21,421 bases of DNA from Christensenella sp. UBA1431 (GTDB lineage: Bacteria > Bacillota > Clostridia > Christensenellales > UBA1431), in assembly GCA_002329665.1 (NCBI GenBank), contig DCTV01000055.1:335-21755 (forward strand). The letters run 5' to 3'. A model generated the notes under the pieces. That model made no database searches, was not told the DNA's origin, and saw only the letters and a program-made list of their open reading frames with translations. Each line of letters opens with the position of its first letter. Position 1 is the first letter of the stretch. The position numbers and the translations under genes were made by a program. Positions 21,377 to 21,421 of the stretch are shown here, in pieces.

Positions 21377-21421
21377 GCCGAAGTGGTGGAATTGGCAGAC
21401 GCGCTGGACTCAAAATCCAGT
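21377..21421 (+). tRNA. tRNA-Leu (anticodon CAA), truncated by window edge
   Basis: The sequence begins with acceptor GCCGAAG and continues with a leucine-type D-arm (GGTGGAATTGGCAGACGC). The anticodon stem-loop CTGGA-CTCAAAA-TCCAG follows, so the anticodon is CAA, reading UUG. The variable arm, T-arm and acceptor 3' end lie beyond the window. Confidence 0.9.

Overview
The window looks like a chromosomal segment of a GC-rich (about 60% by eye) member of the Clostridia (Firmicutes). Four things point there: PyrR-controlled attenuation of a pyr operon, the SepF/DivIVA division cluster, the gerM-rph-rdgB-yfcE order known from Bacillus, and strong AGGAGG ribosome binding sites with many TTG/GTG starts. 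A spore-forming ancestry is suggested by GerM. A Christensenellales-like lineage would fit, but that is only a guess. Most genes lie on the minus strand; only rqcH and a terminal glycosyltransferase-like gene are on the plus strand. No transposase, CRISPR array or prophage gene was seen.

Layout. Bases 1-25 hold the 5' end of a minus-strand tRNA (probably Arg) with its promoter. Bases 236-3235 carry gerM-rph-rdgB-yfcE, a tightly overlapping operon ending in a terminator that includes the yfcE stop codon. Its promoter is back-to-back with that of rqcH, and the two -35 boxes overlap. rqcH (ribosome quality control) runs rightward and collides, stop over stop, with pyrE. Bases 5040-11231 hold the de novo pyrimidine operon pyrR-pyrB-pyrC-pyrF-pyrK-pyrD-pyrE, with a readable PyrR attenuator: promoter, PyrR-binding hairpin, antiterminator and terminator. 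It holds every UMP step after carbamoyl phosphate; carAB and a uracil permease are absent from the window.

Bases 11283-16695 hold a shortened division/envelope cluster: an orphan HlyD-like membrane protein, yggS, sepF, divIVA, a DUF5665-type membrane protein, lspA and rluD. The ylmG, ylmH and ileS genes often found here in Firmicutes are missing. Bases 16795-18842 encode an RsbV-RsbW-SigB-type partner-switching module followed by a second GHKL-fold ATPase-like protein. Both ATPase-like proteins lack the Mg-binding Asn of the N-box, so the switch probably does not work by the textbook kinase cycle. This is the most unusual protein-level observation here.

Bases 19164-21296 hold a macro-domain ADP-ribosyl hydrolase, a small tail-anchored protein of unknown role and, divergently, a glycosyltransferase/GtrA fusion whose GT-A acidic motifs are degenerate. 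The window ends inside a tRNA-Leu(CAA) gene with a clear promoter. Starts were chosen from ribosome binding sites and family N-termini, and are often shorter than the longest open frame.
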